From assembly GCA_017412265.1 (NCBI GenBank), contig JAFPYK010000008.1, positions 1 to 8,725 on the forward strand: DNA of 8,725 nucleotides. Direction: 5' to 3'. Of the stretch, positions 1-5,815 are shown in pieces. Every line of letters starts with the position of its first letter. Positions within the stretch are counted from its first letter, which is position 1. The notes below the pieces were generated by a model, which saw only the letters and a program-made list of their open reading frames with translations, was not told the origin of the DNA and searched no databases. The translations under genes were made by a program, and so were the position numbers. Source of the DNA: Lachnospiraceae bacterium. GTDB taxonomy: Bacteria; Bacillota; Clostridia; Lachnospirales; Lachnospiraceae.

Positions 1-294
1 CTGGAGGGCACGAATCTGGAGACGGTTGAGGAGACCATCCGCCAGATGTTCTTTGACGGGGAGATCTCCTTCAACGACGAGGTCTATATCACGAATGTCC
101 GCCAGAAGCAGACACTCGGTGAGGCGATCACGGCGCTCGGGCGCGTCCGGGAAAGCTTGGAAGCCGGCATGCCGGAAGACTTCTGCTCCATCGATCTCAT
201 CGATGCGTGCGAGGCCCTCGGCCTGATCACCGGCGAGACCGCCCGCGAAGACATGATCGACACGATCTTCGCGAAATTCTGCATGGGAAAGTGA
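1..294 (+). CDS. mnmE: tRNA modification GTPase MnmE, C-terminal end (5' truncated by window edge)
   Basis: The reading frame is open from base 1 and encodes the last 97 residues of MnmE (TrmE), then TGA at 292-294. MnmE is a GTPase that works in a complex with MnmG to put a (carboxymethyl)aminomethyl group on C5 of uridine 34 in tRNAs reading split codon boxes. The segment is the C-terminal helical domain. It ends in FCMGK, equivalent to the family's C-terminal FC(I/M)GK motif, whose cysteine is conserved in functional MnmE proteins. The upstream helix carries the typical 'ALGRVRESLEAG' and 'ELIA..LR' type pattern (here DLIDACEALGLITGE). The N-terminal tetrahydrofolate-binding domain and the G domain lie outside the window. 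The neighbour mnmG is its obligate partner. Identification is strong; nothing can be said about its start or promoter. Confidence 0.95.
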   Translation: MEGTNLETVEETIRQMFFDGEISFNDEVYITNVRQKQTLGEAITALGRVRESLEAGMPEDFCSIDLIDACEALGLITGETAREDMIDTIFAKFCMGK

Positions 295-309
295 CACGCA
301 AGTAAGCCT

Positions 310-369
310 GATGCCATAGCAACACGGAGCCTGGTGCTTGCACGAAAGGATCCGTGTTGCTATGGCATC
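310..369. repeat. 19-bp perfect inverted repeat with 22-nt loop between mnmE and mnmG
   Basis: Arms 310-328 and 351-369 are perfectly complementary (19 bp, beginning G-ATGCCATAGC and ending GCTATGGCAT-C), separated by 22 nt. The structure starts 16 nt after the mnmE stop codon. No T-run follows the right arm, so it is not a standard intrinsic terminator. It could be a transcript 3'-end stabiliser, an attenuating structure, or a remnant of a small palindromic mobile element. The pairing itself is seen directly; function is unknown. Confidence 0.7.
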
Positions 370-371
370 CA

Positions 372-393
372 CTGGCGCACGCACGTGCGCCAG
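372..393. repeat. 9-bp GC-rich hairpin (4-nt loop)
   Basis: CTGGCGCAC (372-380) and GTGCGCCAG (385-393) pair perfectly around a 4-nt loop. It starts 3 bp after the long inverted repeat at 310-369, so transcripts crossing this spacer would fold into consecutive hairpins. No T-tract follows. Confidence 0.6.
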
Positions 394-398
394 ACGGA

Positions 399-411
399 CT
401 TGCGAAGCAAG
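399..411. repeat. Mini-hairpin with GCGAAGC core
   Basis: CTTGC-GAA-GCAAG forms a 5-bp stem with a GAA triloop. The heptamer GCGAAGC is known as an unusually stable DNA mini-hairpin. A near-identical element in opposite orientation (CCTGC-TTC-GCAGG) sits after the tRNA gene at 8655-8667. This short site may belong to a dispersed intergenic palindrome family. Confidence 0.4.
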
Positions 412-468
412 GACGTCGGGCTGACTGTGGAAAGTATAACTTTTGAAATTATATAAAACCATAATGAT

Positions 469-497
469 TTGACAACCTTTTCTCCGATGGACTAAAG
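469..497 (+). promoter_or_regulatory. Possible mnmG promoter (perfect -35, poor -10)
   Basis: A consensus TTGACA at 469-474 sits behind an AT-rich stretch (431-468) that could act as an UP element. The -10 expected 16-18 bp downstream is weak (CTAAAG at 492-497 or TAAAGG at 493-498). A short dyad GGTC-A-GACC at 497-505 overlaps or abuts that -10. A weak -10 with an overlapping dyad is compatible with a regulated promoter, but the call rests mainly on the -35 match. Confidence 0.35.
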
Positions 498-564
498 GTC
501 AGACCAATTTGTATTCATTCGTTTTGCGGCTGTTTTTGCTGCATTTTCACTTAGGAGGCAACCT

Positions 565-2451
565 ATGTCTTATACCTACGAATCCTACGATATCGTTGTG
601 GTCGGGGCAGGCCATGCGGGCTGTGAGGCCGCGCTGGCGTGCGCCAGGCTCGGGATGGAGACGTTGCTTTTCACCATCAGCAATGACAGTATCGCGCTGA
701 TGCCCTGCAACCCGAATGTGGGCGGCAGCTCGAAGGGTCACCTGGTGCGGGAACTTGACGCACTTGGCGGAGAGATGGGGAAAAACATCGATAAGACGTT
801 CATTCAATCGAAGATGTTAAATGCCTCCAAAGGCCCGGCGGTTCACTCGCTGCGAGCGCAGGCGGACAAGCAGGACTACTCTCGCGCGATGAGAAAAACG
901 CTGGAGAACACGGATCGGCTGACTCTGAAACAGGGCGAGGTGATCGACATTCTCACCGACGATCAAGGCTCGGTCTGCGGCGTTCGAACCTATTCGGACG
1001 CGATCTATCCCTGCAAAGCCGTGGTACTCTGCACCGGTACATATCTGAAGGCAAGATGCATTTACGGAGAGGTCAGCAACTATACCGGACCAAATGGTCT
1101 GGCCGCTGCGAACTACCTGAGCGATGCTCTTCGTGATAAAGGAATCGAGGTTGTGAGATTCAAAACAGGGACACCCGCACGAATTGACAAACGCAGCATT
1201 GATTTCTCCAAGATGGAGGAACAGTTCGGCGATGAGCATGTCGTACCGTTCTCATTTACGAATCTTGACGAGAACCTGGACAAGCCGCAGGTCTCCTGCT
1301 GGCTCACCTATACAAATGAAAAGACACACGAGATCATCCGTGCAAATATCGACCGCTCACCGCTTTATTCCGGCGTGATCCAGGGAACCGGGCCGAGGTA
1401 TTGTCCGTCTCTGGAAGACAAGGTCGTGCGCTTCCCGGAGAAGGAGCGTCACCAGCTCTTCGTGGAGCCGGAAGGCAACTATACCAATGAGATGTATATC
1501 AGCGGTGCGTCAAGCTCCTTGCCGGAAGATGTGCAGGTCGCATTCTACCGGACAATTCCCGGCCTGGAGCACGCGAACATCGTGCGAAATGCGTATGCGA
1601 TCGAATATGACTGCATCAATCCAAATGAACTGAAGGCGAGCCTGGAATTTAAGAAGGTGCCCGGACTGTTTGCCGGAGGACAGATCAACGGAAGCTCCGG
1701 TTATGAAGAAGCTGCGGCACAGGGACTGATCGCGGGCATCAACGCCTGCCGGTATCTGCAGGAGAAAGAGCCGGTGATTCTGGACCGTTCGCAGGCTTAC
1801 ATCGGCGTGCTGATCGACGATCTCGTGACCAAGGAAAACCACGAACCTTACCGGATGATGACTTCCCGGGCCGAGTACCGGCTGATTCTCCGCCAGGATA
1901 ACGCGGACCTTCGTCTGACGCCAATCGGGCATGAGGTCGGACTGATCGATGACGCAAGATACGAGGCTGTGGAGAAAAAACGCCAACAGATTGCCGAAGA
2001 GATCAGCCGTGTGAAAGGAATCCTTCTCGGAGCGAATGCTGCGGTCAATGATTTCCTGGAGAGCCACGGCTCGACTCCGTTGAATACCGGAACGACTCTC
2101 GCGGAACTGATCCGCCGCCCGGAGCTCAACTATGAGGCTCTGGCAGAACTCGATCCGGAGCGCGCAGAGCTCCCGAAGCAGGTCATCGAGCAGGTTAATA
2201 TTGAAATCAAGTACGAGGGCTACATCGAGAGGCAGATGAAGCAGGTGGATCATTTCCGAAAGCTTGAGAAGAAAATGATCCCGGATGGTTTCGACTACGA
2301 TCTGGTTCCGAGCCTGCGCCTGGAGGCAAGGCAGAAGCTCAAACAGATCCGGCCGCACTCGATCGGCCAGGCGTCCCGAATCTCCGGGGTATCGCCCGCG
2401 GACATCTCGGTACTTCTTGTTTATCTGAAAGCGGGGACCCGTCATGAATGA
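565..2451 (+). CDS. mnmG: tRNA uridine-5-carboxymethylaminomethyl(34) synthesis protein MnmG (GidA)
   Basis: This 628-residue FAD enzyme partners MnmE in modifying U34 of tRNAs, using FAD, NADH and methylene-tetrahydrofolate. Visible hallmarks are the dinucleotide-binding GAGHAG at residues 14-19, PCNPNVGG at 47-54, KTGTPARI at 200-207, the C280-containing GPRYCPS block, the GSSGYEEAAAQG block around 377-387, and a C-terminal helical MnmE-binding region ending ISGVSPADISVLLVYLK. C48 and C280 correspond to the two conserved cysteines of the family. Length matches the normal ~620-630. The start is fixed by AGGAGG at 553-558, 6 nt upstream of ATG. Its stop overlaps the rsmG start by 8 bp, so the two are translationally coupled. 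Nothing is truncated or missing. Confidence 0.98.
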   Translation: MSYTYESYDIVVVGAGHAGCEAALACARLGMETLLFTISNDSIALMPCNPNVGGSSKGHLVRELDALGGEMGKNIDKTFIQSKMLNASKGPAVHSLRAQADKQDYSRAMRKTLENTDRLTLKQGEVIDILTDDQGSVCGVRTYSDAIYPCKAVVLCTGTYLKARCIYGEVSNYTGPNGLAAANYLSDALRDKGIEVVRFKTGTPARIDKRSIDFSKMEEQFGDEHVVPFSFTNLDENLDKPQVSCWLTYTNEKTHEIIRANIDRSPLYSGVIQGTGPRYCPSLEDKVVRFPEKERHQLFVEPEGNYTNEMYISGASSSLPEDVQVAFYRTIPGLEHANIVRNAYAIEYDCINPNELKASLEFKKVPGLFAGGQINGSSGYEEAAAQGLIAGINACRYLQEKEPVILDRSQAYIGVLIDDLVTKENHEPYRMMTSRAEYRLILRQDNADLRLTPIGHEVGLIDDARYEAVEKKRQQIAEEISRVKGILLGANAAVNDFLESHGSTPLNTGTTLAELIRRPELNYEALAELDPERAELPKQVIEQVNIEIKYEGYIERQMKQVDHFRKLEKKMIPDGFDYDLVPSLRLEARQKLKQIRPHSIGQASRISGVSPADISVLLVYLKAGTRHE

Positions 2452-3184
2452 GGCAGCTTATATTCTGGATAAGGTAGGACGCGTTCTTCCGGGAATGACG
2501 GAGGCACAGGCGGAGCAGTTTCTCCGCTATGAACAGATGCTTGTCGAGAAGAACAAGGTCATGAATCTCACGGCCATCACCGAATTCCCGGATGTAGTGA
2601 GAAAGCATTTTGTAGACAGCCTGATGATCACGGAGGCCATCCCTGCGGAAAAGCTTCAGGAGCCATGCAAGGCCATCGATCTCGGCACCGGAGCCGGCTT
2701 CCCCGGCATCCCGCTGAAGATCGCTTATCCGCAGATCGAGATGGTCCTGGTAGATTCTCTCGCGAAGCGTGTGAGGTTTCTGCAGGAGGTGATCGACGCC
2801 CTGGGGCTTACCGGAGTCTCTGCGATCCATGCCAGAGCAGAGGATCTCGGAAGAGACCCGAAGCACCGCGAGCAATATGATCTGTGCGTCTCCAGAGCCG
2901 TCGCCAATCTGGCAACGCTCTCGGAATACTGCATGCCTCTGGTTAAGCCCGGCGGGATCTTCCTCCCATATAAATCCGGGGAAGGCCGTGCGGAGGCTGA
3001 GGAAGCAAAACACGCCATTTTCCTCTGTACAGGAAAGACCGAGCAGATCGCAGAGTACGAATTGCCCGGAGAACCGGAAGAAGAAGTGATGAAGCGCACA
3101 TTAATACTGATCCGGAAGACCGGACCGATCAGCAAGAAATATCCGAGAAATGCCGGAAAACCGGCGAAAGATCCACTGCATTAA
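2444..3184 (+). CDS. rsmG: 16S rRNA (guanine(527)-N7)-methyltransferase RsmG (GidB)
   Basis: This 246-residue SAM-dependent methyltransferase makes m7G527 in the 530 loop of 16S rRNA; loss in other bacteria gives low-level streptomycin resistance. Family signatures are NLTAI at residues 41-45, KHFVDSL at 54-60, the SAM-binding DLGTGAGFPGIPL at 79-91, VDSLAKRVRFL at 103-113 with the acidic ribose-binding D104, SRAVA at 150-154, LVKPGG at 166-171, and the C-terminal KYPRNAGKPAKDPL. Length is typical. The ATG lies inside the end of mnmG (8-bp overlap) and has only a weak purine-rich stretch (GGGGA) before it, consistent with translation coupled to mnmG. The stop codon is followed within 15 bp by the parS palindrome/terminator. 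Confidence 0.97.
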   Translation: MNEAAYILDKVGRVLPGMTEAQAEQFLRYEQMLVEKNKVMNLTAITEFPDVVRKHFVDSLMITEAIPAEKLQEPCKAIDLGTGAGFPGIPLKIAYPQIEMVLVDSLAKRVRFLQEVIDALGLTGVSAIHARAEDLGRDPKHREQYDLCVSRAVANLATLSEYCMPLVKPGGIFLPYKSGEGRAEAEEAKHAIFLCTGKTEQIAEYELPGEPEEEVMKRTLILIRKTGPISKKYPRNAGKPAKDPLH

Positions 3185-3196
3185 GCGTCGAAAGAC

Positions 3197-3240
3197 CAGC
3201 CGAAAATGTTTCACGTGAAACATTTTCGGCTGTTTTGTTT
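3197..3240 (+). terminator. Perfect 36-nt palindrome plus T-rich tail: terminator with a parS core
   Basis: Bases 3197-3232 are a perfect palindrome with 18-bp arms. The outer part is CAGCCGAAAA and its complement; the centre is the 16-bp parS. As RNA it gives a long hairpin followed by TTTTGTTT (3233-3240), 12 bp downstream of the rsmG stop. It is therefore a plausible intrinsic terminator of the mnmG-rsmG operon. The palindrome and its position are seen; terminator activity is inferred. The T-tract is interrupted by one G. Confidence 0.65.
3207..3222. promoter_or_regulatory. parS site 1 (TGTTTCACGTGAAACA)
   Basis: Exact match to the Bacillus/Firmicutes 16-bp parS consensus, the chromosomal centromere-like site bound by ParB (Spo0J) as a loading point for sliding CTP-ParB clamps and SMC/condensin. 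It lies between rsmG and parA, buried in a longer perfect palindrome. Confidence 0.95.
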
Positions 3241-3251
3241 CACGTGAAACA
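3236..3251. promoter_or_regulatory. parS site 2 (TGTTTCACGTGAAACA)
   Basis: Second exact 16-bp parS, 13 bp after the first (centre-to-centre 29 bp). Its first base is also the last T of the TTTT that follows the first palindrome, so the two sites and the terminator-like tail are interleaved. Confidence 0.95.
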
Positions 3252-3290
3252 TTTTTAAGAATATCTTTTTCGACGACTGCGGTCTTCTGG

Positions 3291-3319
3291 GTGACGAATG
3301 GACTGAAATATGATATAAT
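3291..3319 (+). promoter_or_regulatory. Promoter of the parA-parB-DUF4446 operon
   Basis: A perfect TATAAT at 3314-3319 preceded by TGA gives an extended -10 (TGnTATAAT). A partial -35, GTGACG at 3291-3296, lies 17 bp upstream. Expected transcription start is near 3326, leaving a leader of about 80 nt before parA. The promoter lies about 40 bp downstream of parS site 2, close enough for bound or spreading ParB to influence it. Confidence 0.75.
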
Positions 3320-3361
3320 GTATGCCTGTGGCAGTATGAAATGACTGAATCAGAAAACAGG

Positions 3362-3397
3362 TATCCTCAACCGGTTTATTTTGTTTTGAAGAGGATA
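3362..3397 (+). promoter_or_regulatory. Leader hairpin overlapping the parA ribosome-binding site
   Basis: TATCCTC (3362-3368) is complementary to GAGGATA (3391-3397), which contains the likely parA Shine-Dalgarno sequence (GAAGAGGA, 3388-3394). The 7-bp stem with a 22-nt loop could reduce ribosome access. Pairing is seen; regulation is inference. Confidence 0.35.
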
Positions 3398-3404
3398 AAT
3401 TAGT

Positions 3405-4169
3405 ATGTCGAGAATTCTTGCAATTGCAAACCAAAAAGGCGGCGTCGGGAAGACGACGACCGCGATTAACCTGTCGGCTGCATTGGCCGAGGCGGGACAG
3501 AGAGTCCTTGCGGTAGATGCAGATCCCCAGGGAAATATGACCAGCGGCTTCGGGCTGGACAAAAACGAGTACGAGAACAACACATATACGCTGATGCTGG
3601 GTGACAGCACGATTCGCGAGTCGATCGTGAAGGAAGTGCTGCCCAGGCTGGACGTTTTGCCGTCCAGCGTGGATCTTGCAGCAACGGAGATCGAGCTGGT
3701 AGGTATCGACAAGAAGGAGTACATCCTTCAGAAGGCTCTGAGAAAGATTCAGAAGGATTATGACTTCATCCTGATCGATTGCCCGCCTTCCCTGAATACA
3801 CTGACGATCAATGCACTCACAGCGGCTGACCGGGTCATTGTTCCGATTCAATGTGAGTATTATGCGCTGGAAGGCTTAAGCCAGCTGATCTATACCATTG
3901 ACCTGATCCGCCAGCGGCTGAACCCGAAGCTGGAGATCGAGGGCGTCGTCTTCACGATGTATGACGCACGCACGAACCTCTCCATGCAGGTGGTGGAGAA
4001 CGTCAAGGAGAACCTGGATCAGAAGATCTTCCGGTCGATTATTCCGAGAAATGTAAGGCTTGCGGAGGCCCCGAGCTTCGGAATGCCGATCACGGAATAT
4101 GACAGCCGGTGCCAGGGTGCACAGGCTTACCGCAATCTTGCGGATGAATTACTGAATGACCTGCAATGA
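3405..4169 (+). CDS. parA: Chromosome partitioning ATPase ParA (Soj)
   Basis: This 254-residue deviant-Walker ATPase works with ParB-parS complexes in origin segregation and, in Bacillus relatives, in controlling DnaA. The deviant Walker A KGGVGKTT is at residues 11-18 with both signature lysines (K11 and K16), the A' motif DADPQGN at 38-44, and Walker B ILIDCPP at 122-128. PIQCEYYALEGL follows at 147-158, and C-terminal IIPRNVRLAEAPS is typical of Soj. It has no N-terminal helix-turn-helix extension, so it is the chromosomal short type rather than a long plasmid ParA that also acts as a repressor. The start has a purine-rich GAAGAGGA about 10 nt upstream. The stop overlaps an in-frame upstream ATG of the parB frame (ATGA at 4166-4169). 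Confidence 0.97.
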   Translation: MSRILAIANQKGGVGKTTTAINLSAALAEAGQRVLAVDADPQGNMTSGFGLDKNEYENNTYTLMLGDSTIRESIVKEVLPRLDVLPSSVDLAATEIELVGIDKKEYILQKALRKIQKDYDFILIDCPPSLNTLTINALTAADRVIVPIQCEYYALEGLSQLIYTIDLIRQRLNPKLEIEGVVFTMYDARTNLSMQVVENVKENLDQKIFRSIIPRNVRLAEAPSFGMPITEYDSRCQGAQAYRNLADELLNDLQ

Positions 4170-4186
4170 GAAAAACGGAGGATAAT

Positions 4187-5104
4187 ATGGCAGTTAAGAA
4201 AAAAGGACTCGGCCGTGGACTGAACGGAATGCTGGGCGTAGATCTTCCGAAAGATAATGCTGCACCCGTGAAAGAACCGGCGAAAAATGTTTCACGTGAA
4301 ACAATTTCACCCGCTGTCGGCCAGGAACAGATGATTTCTCTGCGAGAGATCGAGCCGAATGCCGGACAGCCGAGAAAAGATTTTGACGAGGCAGCGCTGA
4401 AGGAGCTGGCGGATTCGATCCGTCAGTACGGAGTGATTGAACCAATCCTTGTGCAGAAGAAGGGTAAGGGATACGAGATCATCGCGGGAGAGCGCCGTTG
4501 GAGGGCCGCACGGCTGGCGGGCCTGAAGAAGATTCCGGTGCTGATCCGTGAGTATTCGGACCGCGAAGTGATGGAGATCTCCCTGATTGAGAACCTTCAG
4601 CGAGAGGATCTGAATCCGATGGAAGAAGCGATGGCTTATCACCGGCTGATGACGGATTTCAATCTGAAGCAGAAGGATATCGCGGAAAAGGTGTCGAAGA
4701 ATCACAGTACGATCGCGAATGCGATTCGCCTGCTGAGGCTGGATCCCAGGGTTCAGGCGCTTGTGGCGCAGGGGAAGCTGAGTGCCGGCCAGGCCAGGCC
4801 GCTTCTGGGTCTGGAAGACGCCGACATACAATATCTTGCGGCAGAGAAGATTGCCGAACACCAGATGAGCGCCCGAGAGGTCGAACGATACGTCAAGCAG
4901 TTAAGTGCTCCCGCGAAGCCGAAGAAGGCAGCGGAGGAGGAAGGCGTGGCATTGACGTACCGCAATCTCGAGAACCGCCTGAAGGAGCGTCTGGGCTCCA
5001 AGGTGGCGATCAAGCGCGGCGCTGACGGTAAGGGCAAGATTGAGATCGATTACTATTCCATGGATGAACTGGAGCGCCTGTGCGACCTGTTCCTCGGGAA
5101 TTAA
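4187..5104 (+). CDS. parB: Chromosome partitioning protein ParB (Spo0J family CTPase)
   Basis: This 305-residue ParB binds parS, hydrolyses CTP, slides on DNA and loads SMC. In order: the N-terminal ParA-stimulating stretch KKKGLGRGL (residues 4-12), a flexible linker, the CTP-binding core with GERRWRAARLAG at 101-112, ENLQREDLNPMEEA at 135-148, a helix-turn-helix around 163-183 (QKDIAEKVSKNHSTIANAIR), and a C-terminal dimerisation domain (KIEIDYYSMDELERLCDLF). I chose ATG 4187 because GGAGG at 4177-4181 precedes it by 5 nt and the protein then starts MAVKKKGLGRGL as usual. An in-frame ATG at 4166 overlaps the parA stop and would add seven residues but has no good site of its own. A parS lies within codons 34-39. 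Confidence 0.97.
   Translation: MAVKKKGLGRGLNGMLGVDLPKDNAAPVKEPAKNVSRETISPAVGQEQMISLREIEPNAGQPRKDFDEAALKELADSIRQYGVIEPILVQKKGKGYEIIAGERRWRAARLAGLKKIPVLIREYSDREVMEISLIENLQREDLNPMEEAMAYHRLMTDFNLKQKDIAEKVSKNHSTIANAIRLLRLDPRVQALVAQGKLSAGQARPLLGLEDADIQYLAAEKIAEHQMSAREVERYVKQLSAPAKPKKAAEEEGVALTYRNLENRLKERLGSKVAIKRGADGKGKIEIDYYSMDELERLCDLFLGN
4288..4303. promoter_or_regulatory. parS site 3, inside parB
   Basis: Exact TGTTTCACGTGAAACA within the ParB reading frame, where it encodes part of NVSRET (residues 34-39), in the linker between the ParA-interacting N-terminus and the CTPase core. An intragenic parS in spo0J is also known from Bacillus subtilis. The codons are constrained by the DNA site in a poorly conserved protein stretch. 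Confidence 0.95.
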
Positions 5105-5122
5105 CACGGAGGTGATGAGACG

Positions 5123-5650
5123 ATGAATCTGCCTGAAATGTTAGGCATGGAAACCGGAACCGTGATCTCAATCCTATGCATCGTTGCTCTGATTCTGGTG
5201 ATTGCCGTCATCGCGCTGAGCGTCCGGCTGAACGGGATGATCAAGAAGTATAAGAAGTTTATGGCCAAGGAGGCCGGAGCCTCATTTGAGCGCAGGATGC
5301 TGGACCGGATCACCCGCGTGGGCGAGCTGGAGGAACAGTACGACCGCCTGCAGAATGATCTGCGGACCGTCGAGAAGGCCGTGCGATCCTCTTATCAGAA
5401 GTTCAGCATCGTGAAGTACAACGCCTTCCGGGAAGCGACCGGCAACATCAGCTTCGTTCTGTGCCTGCTGGATCACAACAATTCCGGAATCCTGCTCAAC
5501 TCCATGTATGCAAATGACGGCTGCTACAGCTACATTAAGGAGCTGAAGTTCGGCAACTGTGAGTTCCCTCTTTCGGATGAGGAGACACAGGCGCTGAAGG
5601 AAGCCATCGCGAAGGGAAATATCCTGCGGGAGAAGGACCTGTTCGCGTAA
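5123..5650 (+). CDS. DUF4446 family membrane-anchored protein
   Basis: This 175-residue protein of unknown function resembles the DUF4446 family, which commonly follows parB in Clostridia. An N-terminal hydrophobic helix (about residues 12-33, TVISILCIVALILVIAVIAL) is followed by a basic KKYKKFM patch. A charged heptad-like region (about 55-90) is probably a coiled coil, and a C-terminal domain (about 95-165) contains KYNAFREATGNISFVLCLLD and SDEETQALKEAI. It likely faces the cytoplasm from the membrane. GGAGGTGAT at 5108-5116 supports the start. It begins 18 bp after parB and shares its operon, so a link to chromosome organisation is possible but unproven. A strong terminator follows. Family recognition is from memory of the sequence pattern, not a search. 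Confidence 0.85.
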   Translation: MNLPEMLGMETGTVISILCIVALILVIAVIALSVRLNGMIKKYKKFMAKEAGASFERRMLDRITRVGELEEQYDRLQNDLRTVEKAVRSSYQKFSIVKYNAFREATGNISFVLCLLDHNNSGILLNSMYANDGCYSYIKELKFGNCEFPLSDEETQALKEAIAKGNILREKDLFA

Positions 5651-5664
5651 ATCAGTCACAGCAA

Positions 5665-5703
5665 AGCCCGGCGAAGTCCAGAAGACTTCTGCCGGGCTCT
5701 TTT
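5665..5703 (+). terminator. Intrinsic terminator of the parAB-DUF4446 operon
   Basis: AGCCCGGC (5665-5672) pairs with GCCGGGCT (5691-5698), and inside it GAAGTC (5673-5678) pairs with GACTTC (5684-5689) with one bulged T and a 5-nt loop. CTTTT follows at 5699-5703. It lies 14 bp after the DUF4446 stop codon. Confidence 0.9.
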
Positions 5704-5704
5704 A

Positions 5705-5720
5705 GGTTTCACGTGAAACA
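5705..5720. promoter_or_regulatory. parS-like site 4 (15 of 16 match)
   Basis: GGTTTCACGTGAAACA differs from the consensus only at the first base (G for T), keeping the 14-bp palindrome GTTTCACGTGAAAC intact. It begins 1 nt after the T-tract of the preceding terminator, in the spacer between convergent genes. One-base variants of this kind occur among functional Firmicutes parS sites. Confidence 0.85.
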
Positions 5721-5768
5721 TTGGTGCGGATCCGCAGAATGCACTCAAACAATAGATATAGAAGAGAA

Positions 5769-5804
5769 CAGGCGTGACCATGAAGGCCACGCCTGAGGTT
5801 TTTT
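5769..5804. terminator. Hairpin terminator between convergent genes
   Basis: CAGGCGTG (5769-5776) pairs with CACGCCTG (5788-5795), and two more pairs may form inside. On the plus strand six Ts follow at 5799-5804. On the minus strand the hairpin comes 20 bp after the membrane-protein stop and is followed by a weaker pyrimidine-rich stretch (TTCTCTTCT). It probably ends the minus-strand unit and backs up the plus-strand terminator at 5665-5703. Confidence 0.7.
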
Positions 5805-5815
5805 GTGGGGAGAGA

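Noticed and set aside
385..393. CACGTG at 383-388 as a further parS
   Set aside because: Only the central hexamer matches; flanks are GC-rich and belong to a different hairpin.
1510..2445. 311-residue minus-strand open frame opposite mnmG
   Set aside because: It lies wholly antisense to a well-conserved gene, has no recognisable domain, and its composition reflects codon bias of the opposite strand.
2339..3013. 224-residue minus-strand open frame opposite mnmG/rsmG
   Set aside because: Antisense to rsmG motifs and the mnmG C-terminus, with no family resemblance.
3255..3851. 198-residue minus-strand open frame covering the parA promoter and 5' half
   Set aside because: Overlaps a clear promoter, leader and the parA Walker motifs on the other strand; the product has no recognisable features.
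4166..4186. Upstream in-frame ATG for parB overlapping the parA stop
   Set aside because: The internal ATG at 4187 has a strong GGAGG and gives the standard ParB N-terminus; the upstream start lacks a clear site, though coupled initiation there cannot be excluded.
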